This document shows positions 26,137-37,056 of a stretch of DNA of 37,056 bases, in pieces. The stretch lies in contig JAKBCU010000006.1 in NCBI GenBank assembly GCA_021807565.1, positions 1 to 37,056 of the forward strand, read 5' to 3'. A program made the position numbers and the translations under genes. Numbering within the stretch: the stretch's first letter is position 1; each line of letters begins with the position of its first letter. This DNA is from Pseudomonadota bacterium. Lineage in GTDB: Bacteria; Pseudomonadota; Gammaproteobacteria; DSM-16500. The notes below the pieces were generated by a model. The model saw only the letters and a list, made by a program, of their open reading frames with translations. It had not been told where the DNA came from and did no database searches.

Positions 26137-29100
26137 ATGCAATTAACTAAGATCAAACTCGCTGGCTTTAAGTCTTTTGTAGACCCTACTGTCGTGCCAA
26201 TGCCAAGCAATTTAGTGGCTATTGTGGGTCCTAATGGTTGCGGAAAATCAAACATAATTGACGCAGTTTGTTGGGTAATGGGTGAAAGTTCTGCTAAATA
26301 CCTGAGAGGCGAATCTTTAGCAGATGTTATTTTTAACGGGTCGACAGCTCGTAAACCCGTGGGTCAAGCCTCAGTTGAATTAATATTCGACAATCAAGAT
26401 GGTGCCATTGGCGGTGAATATGCTAACTATGCTGACATATCGATTCGACGTGTGATTAACAGAGAAGCTGAATCTACCTATTTTTTAAATGGCGCTCGTT
26501 GTCGACGTCGGGATATTTTAGACATCTTTTTGGGTACCGGATTAGGGCCACGCAGTTATTCCATCATCGGTCAAAATATGATTTCTCGTATTATTGAAGC
26601 TAAACCCGAGGAGATGCGTATTTATCTCGAAGAAGCGGCAGGTATTTCGAAATACAAAGAACGACGTCGAGATACTGAAAATCGCATCTCACATACTAAG
26701 GACAATTTAGCGCGCCTAGACGATGTCCGAACCGAGTTAGATAAACAGCTGGCGACATTACAACGTCAAGCCAATGCCGCTGAAAAGTTTAAACAGCTTA
26801 AACAAGAAGAAAGAGTGTTGCGTGGCCAATGGTTAACGGCACAATGGCGTCAGCTAGATGCATCACTGATACAGCAGACGTTACAAATACAGCAACAAGA
26901 AACACATCTAGAAGCTAAACAAGCGGACTTATCTCATCTGAATTTAGAGCTTGACCAACAACGTGAATCACAACGTTTAGCAGGAGAGATATTGCAAGAG
27001 GTTCAGGGGCGTTATTATGAAACCGGATCTCATATTGCAAGACTGGAACAAGACATTCGCCATACACAAGAGCGATATCAACAATGGCAGGCTGACTTAG
27101 AGCAAGCAGATAAAAATTGGCAAGAAGATAAAGAGAGATTAGATGAGGTAAAAGATGAATTAACGCATTTATCTCATGACTGTGAGCGGTTAAGCCCTGC
27201 ATTAGAGCAGGCTCAAGTCACCGTAGCGAAACAATTACATGAGTTAGAAACGACTGAAGAAGCAATACAAAACTGGCAAACGGAATGGGATGATTTTAAT
27301 CAACAGTCAGCGAGTACAACACAAGCCGTTCAAATTGAAAAAACACGGATGACACACCTAGAGCAACGCCTAGGGATGATGATGCAACGACAAGAAAAAC
27401 TAGTGCAAGAAGCAAATCAATTGAATTTTTCTGAAATAGAACAAGCGATAGCGGTGTTAATGAAAAAATCTGCAGAGGTTGCAAACGTGACTTCTGAACA
27501 ACAAGAGCGACTCGCTGAAGTTCGTCAAGCAATGATGACCTTACGTCAGCGGCAGCAGCAAAATCATCATGAATTAGATGCAGTCCGTGGTCAGGTGCAG
27601 CGCTTATCCGGACAGCAAGCCTCTCTTGAAGCATTACAACAAACGGCATTAGGTCAGCGAGATCATCAAGTCGTGCAGTGGCTAACCCAACATAAATTAG
27701 ATAAATTGCCTCGATTAGCACAAGGAGTGGAAGTTGAAGCGGGTTGGGAGGTAGCTGTTGAAAAAGTCTTGGGTGGTTATTTACAGGCATTATGTGTTGA
27801 TTCACTTGAAGATATGCTTGCGATCGTCTCAGAACTACAGCAGGGAAACCTATGCGTATTTTCTACGAGTCAACCCGCCGCTCAGGGGGATAAGCCAACG
27901 GATTCGTTATTAACTAAGATCACATCGGATTGGCCGCTGGATTCTATTTTAGCGGGAATTTATACTGCTGAAACGCAAGAAGAAGCACTTGCATTATCAA
28001 AGCAACTCAGCCCTCAAGAATCTGTTATCACGCGTGACGGTGTTTGGCTGAATTCTATTTGGATGCGCATTGCTCGTGAAAATAACCCTGCAGCGGGCGT
28101 TTTTCAGCGAGAACAAGAATTGAAACAGCTAGCTAAACAATTAACGGGGAAGATTAAAGCACAAAAATCGCTTGAACAAACGGTGTCGGAAGCAAGTGAA
28201 ACAATAAAACAATTGGAAAGAGAATCAAATGAGTTGCAAAAAATACTGAGTCAATCACAATCAGAAGCTGCACAATTACAAGCACAGCTGAAAATGCAAC
28301 AAGAAAAACTGACTGAATTTAAGGCCCGTGCTGAAAAATACCAATCTGAAAAAAAAGAAAATGCGTTACTGATCGAGCAAACTCAATCTGAATTAAACAA
28401 GGCATTGGTGACTTATCAAGCTGTTTCTACCGATCTTGAGGCCCTCACTCTGCAACGTGAAGCGTTACTACAAACAAAAGATCAATTACGTAGTAAGCTT
28501 CATCAGCAGCGTGAGTCGGTTGATCAGGCGAAAGAATCAGCGCATCAGTTAGAAATTCGTTTTCAGTCAACGAAATCACAACAATCTTCCTTACAACAAA
28601 GTATGATGCGAATGGAAACGCAATTAGTTACCTTGGCTGAACGCAAAAGGGTATTGCAAAATGATTTCCAAGTAGGCACTCCACTCGATGCGTTGCAAGC
28701 CGATTTAGCCGTAATATTAGATCGCCGTTTGCAAGTTGAAAATGAGCTGAATACGGCCCGAGCTACTATCAGATCTATTGAGCAAGATGTGCAAGCTTTA
28801 GAAACTCAAAAGCAATTAGTGGAACGAGAATCTGCAAAAGTTAGAGATAGGCTAGAAGCGCTTCGCCTAGAAAGTCAAAGTATCAAGGTGAAAAGTGAAC
28901 ACATTCTTGAAAAACTACAAGATATCCATGTTCAACTCGAAGATATTTTAAAAGAGTTACCGACAGAAGCTTGTTCAGAAGCATTACATCAATTACTTGA
29001 TCAAGTGGTTCAGCGAATTACTCGATTAGGTGCTATTAATTTAGTAGCTATTGAAGAATATACCGCTTGTTTGGAGCGTAAAGCGTATTTGGATCAACAA

Positions 29101-29640
29101 TATAACGATTTAATTCAAGGTCTAACAACGCTAGAAGATGCTATTGCCAAAATTGATAAAGAAACGCGTGCTCGATTTAGCGATATGTTTGATAAAGTGA
29201 ATGATCGATTTCAAGAATTATTTCCTAGAGTATTTGGAGGAGGTCATGCTTCATTGATCTTAACTGATGAAAATCTATTAAGCACAGGTATCACGGTAAT
29301 GGCGTGTCCTCCAGGTAAACGTAATAGCACGATCCATTTATTATCGGGTGGCGAAAAAGCCATGACAGCGATTGCGCTGATTTTTTCAATTTTTTATTTA
29401 AATCCAGCGCCATTTTGTTTGCTAGATGAAGTAGATGCACCATTAGACGATGCTAATATTGGTAGATTCTGTCAGTTAGTTAAATCTATGTCGGAAAAAA
29501 CTCAATTCATCTTTATTAGCCATAATAAATTGGCGATTGAAATGGGCCAGCATTTGATGGGTGTCACAATGCAAGAACCGGGTGTGTCTCGATTAGTGAG
29601 CGTGAGCATAGAAGAGGCGGTTAAGTTGGCTGAAGCATAA
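26137..29640 (+). CDS. smc: chromosome segregation protein SMC
   Basis: The 1167-residue condensin subunit folds and segregates the chromosome. It shows Walker A GPNGCGKSNIIDA at the N-terminus, long coiled coils rich in Gln and Glu, a hinge in the middle (about residues 510-670, KVLGGYLQALCVDSLEDMLA), and at the C-terminus the ABC signature LLSGGEKAMTAIAL and Walker B LLDEVDAPLDDANIGRF. Length is standard. The ribosome site before the ATG is weak. ScpA/ScpB partners are not in this window. The SMC gene is followed by the ZipA-like gene and ligA, an order found in several gammaproteobacteria, including Coxiella-type genomes. Confidence 0.96.
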   Translation: MQLTKIKLAGFKSFVDPTVVPMPSNLVAIVGPNGCGKSNIIDAVCWVMGESSAKYLRGESLADVIFNGSTARKPVGQASVELIFDNQDGAIGGEYANYADISIRRVINREAESTYFLNGARCRRRDILDIFLGTGLGPRSYSIIGQNMISRIIEAKPEEMRIYLEEAAGISKYKERRRDTENRISHTKDNLARLDDVRTELDKQLATLQRQANAAEKFKQLKQEERVLRGQWLTAQWRQLDASLIQQTLQIQQQETHLEAKQADLSHLNLELDQQRESQRLAGEILQEVQGRYYETGSHIARLEQDIRHTQERYQQWQADLEQADKNWQEDKERLDEVKDELTHLSHDCERLSPALEQAQVTVAKQLHELETTEEAIQNWQTEWDDFNQQSASTTQAVQIEKTRMTHLEQRLGMMMQRQEKLVQEANQLNFSEIEQAIAVLMKKSAEVANVTSEQQERLAEVRQAMMTLRQRQQQNHHELDAVRGQVQRLSGQQASLEALQQTALGQRDHQVVQWLTQHKLDKLPRLAQGVEVEAGWEVAVEKVLGGYLQALCVDSLEDMLAIVSELQQGNLCVFSTSQPAAQGDKPTDSLLTKITSDWPLDSILAGIYTAETQEEALALSKQLSPQESVITRDGVWLNSIWMRIARENNPAAGVFQREQELKQLAKQLTGKIKAQKSLEQTVSEASETIKQLERESNELQKILSQSQSEAAQLQAQLKMQQEKLTEFKARAEKYQSEKKENALLIEQTQSELNKALVTYQAVSTDLEALTLQREALLQTKDQLRSKLHQQRESVDQAKESAHQLEIRFQSTKSQQSSLQQSMMRMETQLVTLAERKRVLQNDFQVGTPLDALQADLAVILDRRLQVENELNTARATIRSIEQDVQALETQKQLVERESAKVRDRLEALRLESQSIKVKSEHILEKLQDIHVQLEDILKELPTEACSEALHQLLDQVVQRITRLGAINLVAIEEYTACLERKAYLDQQYNDLIQGLTTLEDAIAKIDKETRARFSDMFDKVNDRFQELFPRVFGGGHASLILTDENLLSTGITVMACPPGKRNSTIHLLSGGEKAMTAIALIFSIFYLNPAPFCLLDEVDAPLDDANIGRFCQLVKSMSEKTQFIFISHNKLAIEMGQHLMGVTMQEPGVSRLVSVSIEEAVKLAEA

Positions 29641-29654
29641 ATACGGTTTATTAC

Positions 29655-32158
<2,504 letters not shown>

Positions 32159-32286
32159 CTAATTTTTAAATTGAATCAACGGATTACATTCGATTAAGCC
32201 AAGCCTGATCAATTAGATGTTATACTAATTAAGTTAGGTAGTATGAGTGAATGACGAATTATTTAACCTACAAAAGGAGATTTACC

Positions 32287-32523
32287 ATGGATAAGTCACT
32301 TCGTAAATCATTTCAAGAAAAAATGAGCAAAAATCCACAGCAAGTTATCGATGCATTTGAAAAGGCTGGAGTGAAGCTGACTCCACAAGATATTACATCT
32401 ATTAGAAAGGGCGATCTTGGTTCACATTTAGAAGATCGTATTAACTCAAAAATTTTGGGAATGATTGGTATAAATTCTTCCTCTACTTCTCGTTCGAGTG
32501 ATGATAGTAGCTCTAGTTGGTAA
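32287..32523 (+). CDS. 78-residue leader-plus-Ser-tail protein, RiPP precursor candidate
   Basis: The protein is short, with a helical, charged body (DKSLRKSFQEKMSKNPQQVI, then DAFEKAGVKLTPQDITS and HLEDRINSKILGMIG) and a low-complexity tail at residues 63-78 made of Ser, Thr, Asp and Arg ending in Trp. The body resembles in style the long leaders of Nif11/NHLP-type peptide precursors (helix, KAGV.LTP, then helix), but I do not claim family membership. AGGAG before the ATG at 32287 sets the start; an in-frame ATG at 32251 has no ribosome site. A terminator lies between it and the PqqD-M50 protein, the order expected for a highly expressed precursor followed by its maturation gene. Confidence 0.6.
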   Translation: MDKSLRKSFQEKMSKNPQQVIDAFEKAGVKLTPQDITSIRKGDLGSHLEDRINSKILGMIGINSSSTSRSSDDSSSSW

Positions 32524-32535
32524 TACTTTTTTCTA

Positions 32536-32553
32536 TCATGCAAGAATGCATGA
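32536..32553 (+). other. small hairpin after the 78-residue gene
   Basis: TCATGCA-AGAA-TGCATGA is a perfect 7-bp stem with a 4-base loop, 12 bases after the stop. It lies in front of the true terminator and could protect the 3' end of the short transcript or act with it. Confidence 0.45.
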
Positions 32554-32560
32554 CGAATTT

Positions 32561-32601
32561 GGCTAAACGTTTTTCATTCAGTACGTTTAGCCTTTTTTTT
32601 T
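32561..32601 (+). terminator. strong intrinsic terminator
   Basis: GGCTAAACGT pairs with ACGTTTAGCC (10 bp) around a 12-base loop, followed directly by nine T (32593-32601). It separates the 78-residue gene from the M50 gene, whose ribosome site GGAG lies just downstream. Confidence 0.85.
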
Positions 32602-32615
32602 GATGGAGCAATATA

Positions 32616-34637
32616 ATGCTCGTCATTGACAAAGAAAAAAAAATAAAATTAATTAAAAACAATCCTTTTTTTTTCAATTTTCCAGAGGATGTGATAGATA
32701 ATTTTGCTAAAAATAGCTATGAAAAAATATATCATAAAAATCAAATAATCGTTTCTCGTGGCGACTTAATTGATTCTGTTTATCTTGTTGCGGATGGATC
32801 TGTTGAGATTTCGTCAAGTGAGCCTGGCTCCAAAAAAAATAAAATTATTCCTCAACGTTTAATTTCTGTAGGTGAAGCCATTGGGTTAAGCAGAACCTGC
32901 TTGTTTAGTGAAACAGGATTGAGAACAGAAACGTTATTAGCTGTTTCAAACGTGGTTTTAATTGGTTGGGATATTCATCTATTTTTTGATTTATTGGCAA
33001 ACTATACAGAATTTTATAAACATATCGAACAATTAAAAAATTTAGTTTATCGTATTGATTTTATCAAAAAAGCAGTGCCATTTTATCATTTGTCTCTTGA
33101 TAAAATTTCACTCTTGTCAAAAAAAGTGAAAGTTGTTGAATTCAAGAAAGGGGAGATCATTTTTCATCAAGGTCAATTAGGTGATCATTGTTTTTTAATT
33201 GAATCGGGGGAAGTTGAGATCCTATTAGAAGATGAAAAGAAGTGTGAAACGCAAATTGCTGTACTGGGGGAATCGGCATTATTTGGTGAAAGCGCTTTAT
33301 TGACCATGGCTCCTCGTACAGCAACAGCCAGAGCATTGACCTCAACGTGTTTATTTGAGTTGGATCGGGAAGATATTAAGCCCATTATAATACATAATAC
33401 GAGCACAGCAGATGCCTTTGTTTGTCTTATGATTGAACGTTGCTACCCGATTAAACAATCTCGGATTATTTCGTATCCGTATTTAACTGAAGATGGCGAT
33501 CAATTAGCTATCCTAAAAGATCCTTTTGCTGGAAAATATTATCAACTTTCTGCTGAGGGCTATTTTATATGGGAAGGATTAAATGGGAAAAAGACATTTC
33601 AAGATATTACAATTTCTTTATTTAAAAAATATAATTTGTTTGCTCCTGAGATGGTGGCAGACATTATATTTGATTTGGCAGAAATTGATTTTATTTCTCT
33701 TCCAAATATACATTCCATTTTTCATCAATCTAATGTAACAAAAGAAGATAAGACATTATTACATATTATAAAAAGAAAATTAAACAGAATTATTAATGTT
33801 CGATTTACTTTCAAAAAAGTGGATTTATTTTTTTCTTCAACATATAATAAATATGTACATTATCTTTATACAATACCATTTCAAATGGTTTTTTTAATTG
33901 TTTCTATCTTGGGTCTCTTTATTTTCTTTTACCAAGTATCATCGATCATGTCATTAACTATAGACTCTATTTATCATTTCATTTTAATATTTATATTGGC
34001 AATGGTCACCAATATATTTTCTATTTTTCTACATGAGCTTGCGCATGGGTATACTGTAAAATTTTTCAAACATGAAGTGAACTACGCAGGTATTTTATTT
34101 AATTGGGTGGGTTTAGCATTTTTTGTAGATACATCAGATATGTGGTTAGCAAATAAAAAAGCACGTGTTGTTGTTGGTTTTGCAGGGCCATATATGGATA
34201 TTTTTTTGGCTGGGCTAGCAAGCTTAGTTTCTGTTTTAACAATTCATCCTGGAATGACGTTATTCTTTTGGTTGGTTGCGTTATTCCTATATTTAGGCGT
34301 ATTAAAAAACTTAAATCCTATCGTAGATAATGACGGCTATTTAATTTTAAAAGATTGGTTTAATGTGATTTCATTACGCACATTGGCCTTAAAATATGTT
34401 AAAAAATCTAAGCACTCTAATAAATTTCTATTCGCTATACGATTATATTGGACAAGCTGCTTTGTTTTTCTTATGTTAGAACTGGCTTTGATAATAGTAC
34501 TTTCCTATTTTTTGCTGAGTGTACTCCCTGATAGGATACTTGGTTTTTCTAGCAATCACTTAATATGGATTCTGCCCGGGTTGTTATTCATTCAATCGAT
34601 GGCTGCTATTTTGTCTTCATTACGAAAAATCAAATAA
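32616..34637 (+). CDS. cNMP-binding x2, PqqD-like, M50 metalloprotease fusion
   Basis: The 673-residue protein has four parts. Residues about 15-140: a cyclic-nucleotide-binding fold with a degenerate pocket. About 155-280: a second such domain with a full phosphate-binding cassette (FGESALL at 223-229, then PRTATARA with the key Arg). About 289-358: a PqqD-like peptide-binding domain (KYYQLSAEGYFIWEGL, then TFQDI). About 415-670: roughly six membrane helices with an M50 site, HELAH at 473-477, and NPIVDNDGY, whose Asp573 would be the third zinc ligand. This layout is that of a membrane peptidase acting on a small ribosomal peptide, as in the YydH type, with a cNMP switch on top. The gene is AT-richer than the ligA/smc genes beside it. 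GGAG precedes the ATG. Its likely substrate is the 78-residue protein just upstream. Confidence 0.8.
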   Translation: MLVIDKEKKIKLIKNNPFFFNFPEDVIDNFAKNSYEKIYHKNQIIVSRGDLIDSVYLVADGSVEISSSEPGSKKNKIIPQRLISVGEAIGLSRTCLFSETGLRTETLLAVSNVVLIGWDIHLFFDLLANYTEFYKHIEQLKNLVYRIDFIKKAVPFYHLSLDKISLLSKKVKVVEFKKGEIIFHQGQLGDHCFLIESGEVEILLEDEKKCETQIAVLGESALFGESALLTMAPRTATARALTSTCLFELDREDIKPIIIHNTSTADAFVCLMIERCYPIKQSRIISYPYLTEDGDQLAILKDPFAGKYYQLSAEGYFIWEGLNGKKTFQDITISLFKKYNLFAPEMVADIIFDLAEIDFISLPNIHSIFHQSNVTKEDKTLLHIIKRKLNRIINVRFTFKKVDLFFSSTYNKYVHYLYTIPFQMVFLIVSILGLFIFFYQVSSIMSLTIDSIYHFILIFILAMVTNIFSIFLHELAHGYTVKFFKHEVNYAGILFNWVGLAFFVDTSDMWLANKKARVVVGFAGPYMDIFLAGLASLVSVLTIHPGMTLFFWLVALFLYLGVLKNLNPIVDNDGYLILKDWFNVISLRTLALKYVKKSKHSNKFLFAIRLYWTSCFVFLMLELALIIVLSYFLLSVLPDRILGFSSNHLIWILPGLLFIQSMAAILSSLRKIK

Positions 34638-34655
34638 GTTATTTTGTTACGTCAT

Positions 34656-34687
34656 TGTCCCGCATCTTTGTTCAAGCGGGACATTTT
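34656..34687. terminator. bidirectional hairpin between M50 gene and nrdB
   Basis: TGTCCCGC pairs with GCGGGACA (8 bp, 12-base loop) between two convergent genes. On the plus strand four T follow; the other side has no clear T-run. It probably ends transcription of the M50 gene and perhaps also of nrdAB. Confidence 0.6.
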
Positions 34688-34702
34688 GACATTAGATTTG
34701 AT

Positions 34703-35791
34703 TTACTCATCTTCCCAGTTTAAAGTGCCTCCGGTTTGATATTCGATAACGCGTGTTTCAAAAAAGTTTTTTTCCTTTTTCAAATCCATCATTTCACTCA
34801 TCCAAGGGAAAGGATTTGTTGCACCTGGATATTGTTGAGTTAATCCAATTTGTACGCAGCGTCTATTTGCAATAAATTGTAAATATTCTTTAAACATTTC
34901 TGCATTCATCCCAAGTATACCGCGTGGCATGGTATCTATGGCATAAGCATATTCAAGCTCGACACCTTCTTTAATCATGTCCAATACTTCTTGCTTAAAT
35001 GTGTCTGTCCATAAATGGGGATTTTCTATTTTAATTTGATTGATGACATCAATACCAAAATTTAAATGCATTGATTCATCACGTAAAATATATTGAAACT
35101 GTTCAGCAGTACCTGTCATTTTGTTTCGACGTCCCATGGACAGTACTTGAGTAAAGCCAACATAAAAGAAAATTCCTTCAAATATGAGATAAAATGCAAT
35201 TAAATCACGCAATAAACGTTGGTCATTTTCAGGAGTTCCTGTATGAAAATTAGGATCGCCTAGACTTTGTGTGTAAGGCAGAGACCAGATAGCTTTTCTA
35301 GACACAGCGGGCACTTCGCGATACATATTAAAGACTTCTGCTTCATCCATCCCTAAGCTCTGAATGACATGTTGATAAGCATGTGTGTGCAATGCTTCTT
35401 CAAATGCTTGACGCAATAAATATTGACGACATTCTGGATTAGTAATGTGACGATAGACAGCCAATACTAAATTGTTGGCAACCAAAGAATCAGCGGTAGA
35501 AAAGAAACCTAAGTTACGTTGAATAATTAAGCGTTCATCTTCGGTTAAACCATTAGGATCTTTCCAGAGTGCAACGTCAGCTGCCATATTAATTTCATTT
35601 GGCATCCAGTGATTTGCACAGGCATCTAAATATTTCTGCCAGGCCCACTTATATTTAAAAGGAACTAATTGATTTAGATCAGCTCGACAATTAATAATTT
35701 TTTTATCGTCTACTTGAATTCGGGCTGCACCCATTTCTAACAATTCTAGTCCTGTGACGCCGCCTCTAGTTAGAGTCATTGCTTCTGCCAT
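34703..35791 (-). CDS. nrdB: ribonucleotide reductase class Ia beta subunit
   Basis: The 362-residue protein holds the diiron-tyrosyl radical that starts dNTP synthesis. Metal ligands and radical site are visible: TADSLV (Asp), EEALHTHAY (Glu, His and, four residues on, the radical Tyr), then [10 protein letters not shown] (Glu) and [10 protein letters not shown] (Glu, His). The C-terminus ([10 protein letters not shown]) is the acidic tail that docks on NrdA. It lies 24 bases downstream of nrdA in one operon. Confidence 0.95.
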   Translation of the reverse strand: MAEAMTLTRGGVTGLELLEMGAARIQVDDKKIINCRADLNQLVPFKYKWAWQKYLDACANHWMPNEINMAADVALWKDPNGLTEDERLIIQRNLGFFSTADSLVANNLVLAVYRHITNPECRQYLLRQAFEEALHTHAYQHVIQSLGMDEAEVFNMYREVPAVSRKAIWSLPYTQSLGDPNFHTGTPENDQRLLRDLIAFYLIFEGIFFYVGFTQVLSMGRRNKMTGTAEQFQYILRDESMHLNFGIDVINQIKIENPHLWTDTFKQEVLDMIKEGVELEYAYAIDTMPRGILGMNAEMFKEYLQFIANRRCVQIGLTQQYPGATNPFPWMSEMMDLKKEKNFFETRVIEYQTGGTLNWEDE

Positions 35792-35815
35792 TGATATTCC
35801 CCTTGATTAAGTCGT

Positions 35816-37056
35816 TTATTGACATGCTTCGCACGTTGGGTCAGTTATTAAGCAAGCTTTCGGTGTAGCATTTGCTTGTACAGCATTTAATGTGCCATCA
35901 GTTACAGTTGATTTTTCTGCATTAGTTGCACCCATACTACGTAAATAATAAGTTGTCTTGAGTCCACGCTTCCAAGCTAAACGATATAAATGATCGAGTT
36001 TTTTTCCGGAAGGATTGGCCATATATAAATTTAACGATTGGGCTTGATCGATCCATTTTTGTCGACGAGAAGCTGCTTCGATTAACCAAGTGGTATCGAT
36101 TTCAAATGCCGTTGCATAACGGTTTTTTAATGCATCTGGTATGCGACTTATTTTGCTGACACTACCATTATAGTATTTTAAGTCATTTACCATGACATCA
36201 TCCCACAAATTCAATGTCTTTAACTCATTGACCAAATAAGGATTAATGACAGTGAATTCACCTGATAGATTGGATTTAACAAATAAATTTTGATAGGTAG
36301 GTTCAATGGATTGTGAGACGCCCGTGATATTGGCAATGGTAGCAGTGGGAGCAATGGCTAATACATTAGAGTTACGCATTCCAACTGATTTTACTCGTGT
36401 ACGTAATGCGGACCAATCCAGTGTTTGTGAGCGATCTTGTTCTAAATAATCGCCGCGTTGTTTCGCTAATAATTCAATTGAATCGATAGGTAAAATACCT
36501 TGGCTCCACAATGACCCTTCAAAAGATGGATAGGTTCCACGTTCTTCGGCAAGCATAGTAGATGCTTCAATGGCATAATAACTAATGAGCTCCATGGAGC
36601 GATCAGCAAAATCAACCGCTTCTTGTGATGCATAAGGAATGCCTAATCGATAGAGAGAATCTTGAAATGCCATGATGCCCAAGCCGATAGGTCTGTGCTT
36701 AAAGTTAGAATTTTGTGCTTGTGGAACGGAATAATAATTAATATCGATCACATTATCTAACATGCGAATGGCAGTATGAATCGTATTCCGCAGTTTTTCT
36801 TGGTTGAGTCCCGTTTCTGTCATGTGGTTACTGAGATTAATGCTACCTAAGTTACATACGGCAATTTCATCGATTGAAGTGTTTAATGTAATTTCTGTGC
36901 AAAGATTAGAGCTATGTACAACTCCAACATGTTGTTGCGGTGATCGTAGATTACATACATCTTTAAAGGTTACCCAAGGATGTCCTGTTTCAAATAACAT
37001 ACTTAGCATTTTTCGCCATAAGGTAAGAGCAGAGACTTTTTTTGCGCTATAAGATC
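35816..37056 (-). CDS. nrdA: ribonucleotide reductase class Ia alpha subunit, 3' part
   Basis: Only the C-terminal 413 or so residues are in the window; the frame stays open through the right edge ([15 protein letters not shown] precedes MLSMLFETG). Catalytic features present are SSNLCTEI (active-site Cys and Glu), [11 protein letters not shown] (the redox partner cysteine), [11 protein letters not shown]-type residues, the radical-transfer pair TTYYLRS near the end, and the C-terminal swinging pair CEAC one residue from the end. The N-terminal ATP cone and the first redox cysteine lie outside. The first ATG in the window (37009) is internal, not the real start. Confidence 0.94.
   Translation of the reverse strand, partial: SYSAKKVSALTLWRKMLSMLFETGHPWVTFKDVCNLRSPQQHVGVVHSSNLCTEITLNTSIDEIAVCNLGSINLSNHMTETGLNQEKLRNTIHTAIRMLDNVIDINYYSVPQAQNSNFKHRPIGLGIMAFQDSLYRLGIPYASQEAVDFADRSMELISYYAIEASTMLAEERGTYPSFEGSLWSQGILPIDSIELLAKQRGDYLEQDRSQTLDWSALRTRVKSVGMRNSNVLAIAPTATIANITGVSQSIEPTYQNLFVKSNLSGEFTVINPYLVNELKTLNLWDDVMVNDLKYYNGSVSKISRIPDALKNRYATAFEIDTTWLIEAASRRQKWIDQAQSLNLYMANPSGKKLDHLYRLAWKRGLKTTYYLRSMGATNAEKSTVTDGTLNAVQANATPKACLITDPTCEACQ

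Noticed and set aside
27296-27805. 169-codon open frame on the minus strand inside smc
   Set aside because: It lies opposite the smc coiled-coil/hinge region, has no ribosome site and its Leu/Gln-rich product is an antisense shadow of the Gln/Glu-rich coils.
32313-32543. 76-codon minus-strand frame opposite the 78-residue gene
   Set aside because: The plus-strand gene has a clear AGGAG site and a terminator, while the minus frame has neither and is explained by the opposite strand.

Overview
The window is a moderately AT-rich gammaproteobacterial chromosome segment. The gene content and order fit Legionellales (the Coxiella/Legionella/Berkiella group): a thrS-infC-rpmI-rplT-pheS-pheT-ihfA-merR run, smc-zipA-ligA, nrdA-nrdB, plus lineage-specific genes. 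The order is inferred from protein families read by eye; no database search was possible.

Region 1 (1 to about 5140) is an accessory island next to tRNA-Asn(GTT). It holds an IS21-type element with istA but no istB, flanked by short tandem repeats; a TIR-domain protein; a fragment of a proline tRNA; a hicA-hicB toxin-antitoxin pair with a near-leaderless promoter; a divergent CsrA paralogue; an excisionase-like HTH protein; and a tyrosine integrase broken by one stop and one frameshift. The integrase abuts the 3' end of tRNA-Asn, as expected for an element integrated there and now stranded.

Region 2 (5173-12458) has aspartate aminotransferase, uvrB, an unrecognised 489-residue protein with a Legionella-type TTAA-N7-TTAA motif upstream (candidate secreted effector), a small DoxX-like membrane protein and NAD malic enzyme.

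Region 3 (12579-20089) is translation core: tRNA-Val, thrS, infC (which starts at a rare ATT codon that follows a strong ribosome binding site), rpmI, rplT, pheS, pheT, ihfA, a MerR-type regulator and a tRNA-Pro(GGG) whose acceptor stem pairs badly.

Region 4 (20260-32158) has fadD, comEC, a histidine kinase with a single-domain response regulator, smc, a ZipA-like protein that lacks the usual membrane anchor, and ligA.

Region 5 (32287-34637) is the most unusual part. A 78-residue protein with a helical, leader-like body and a Ser/Asp/Trp tail is followed by a strong terminator and then by a 673-residue fusion of two cyclic-nucleotide-binding domains, a PqqD-like domain and an M50 membrane metalloprotease. 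This looks like a compact ribosomal-peptide maturation or export system under nucleotide control. The window ends with nrdB and the 3' part of nrdA on the minus strand.
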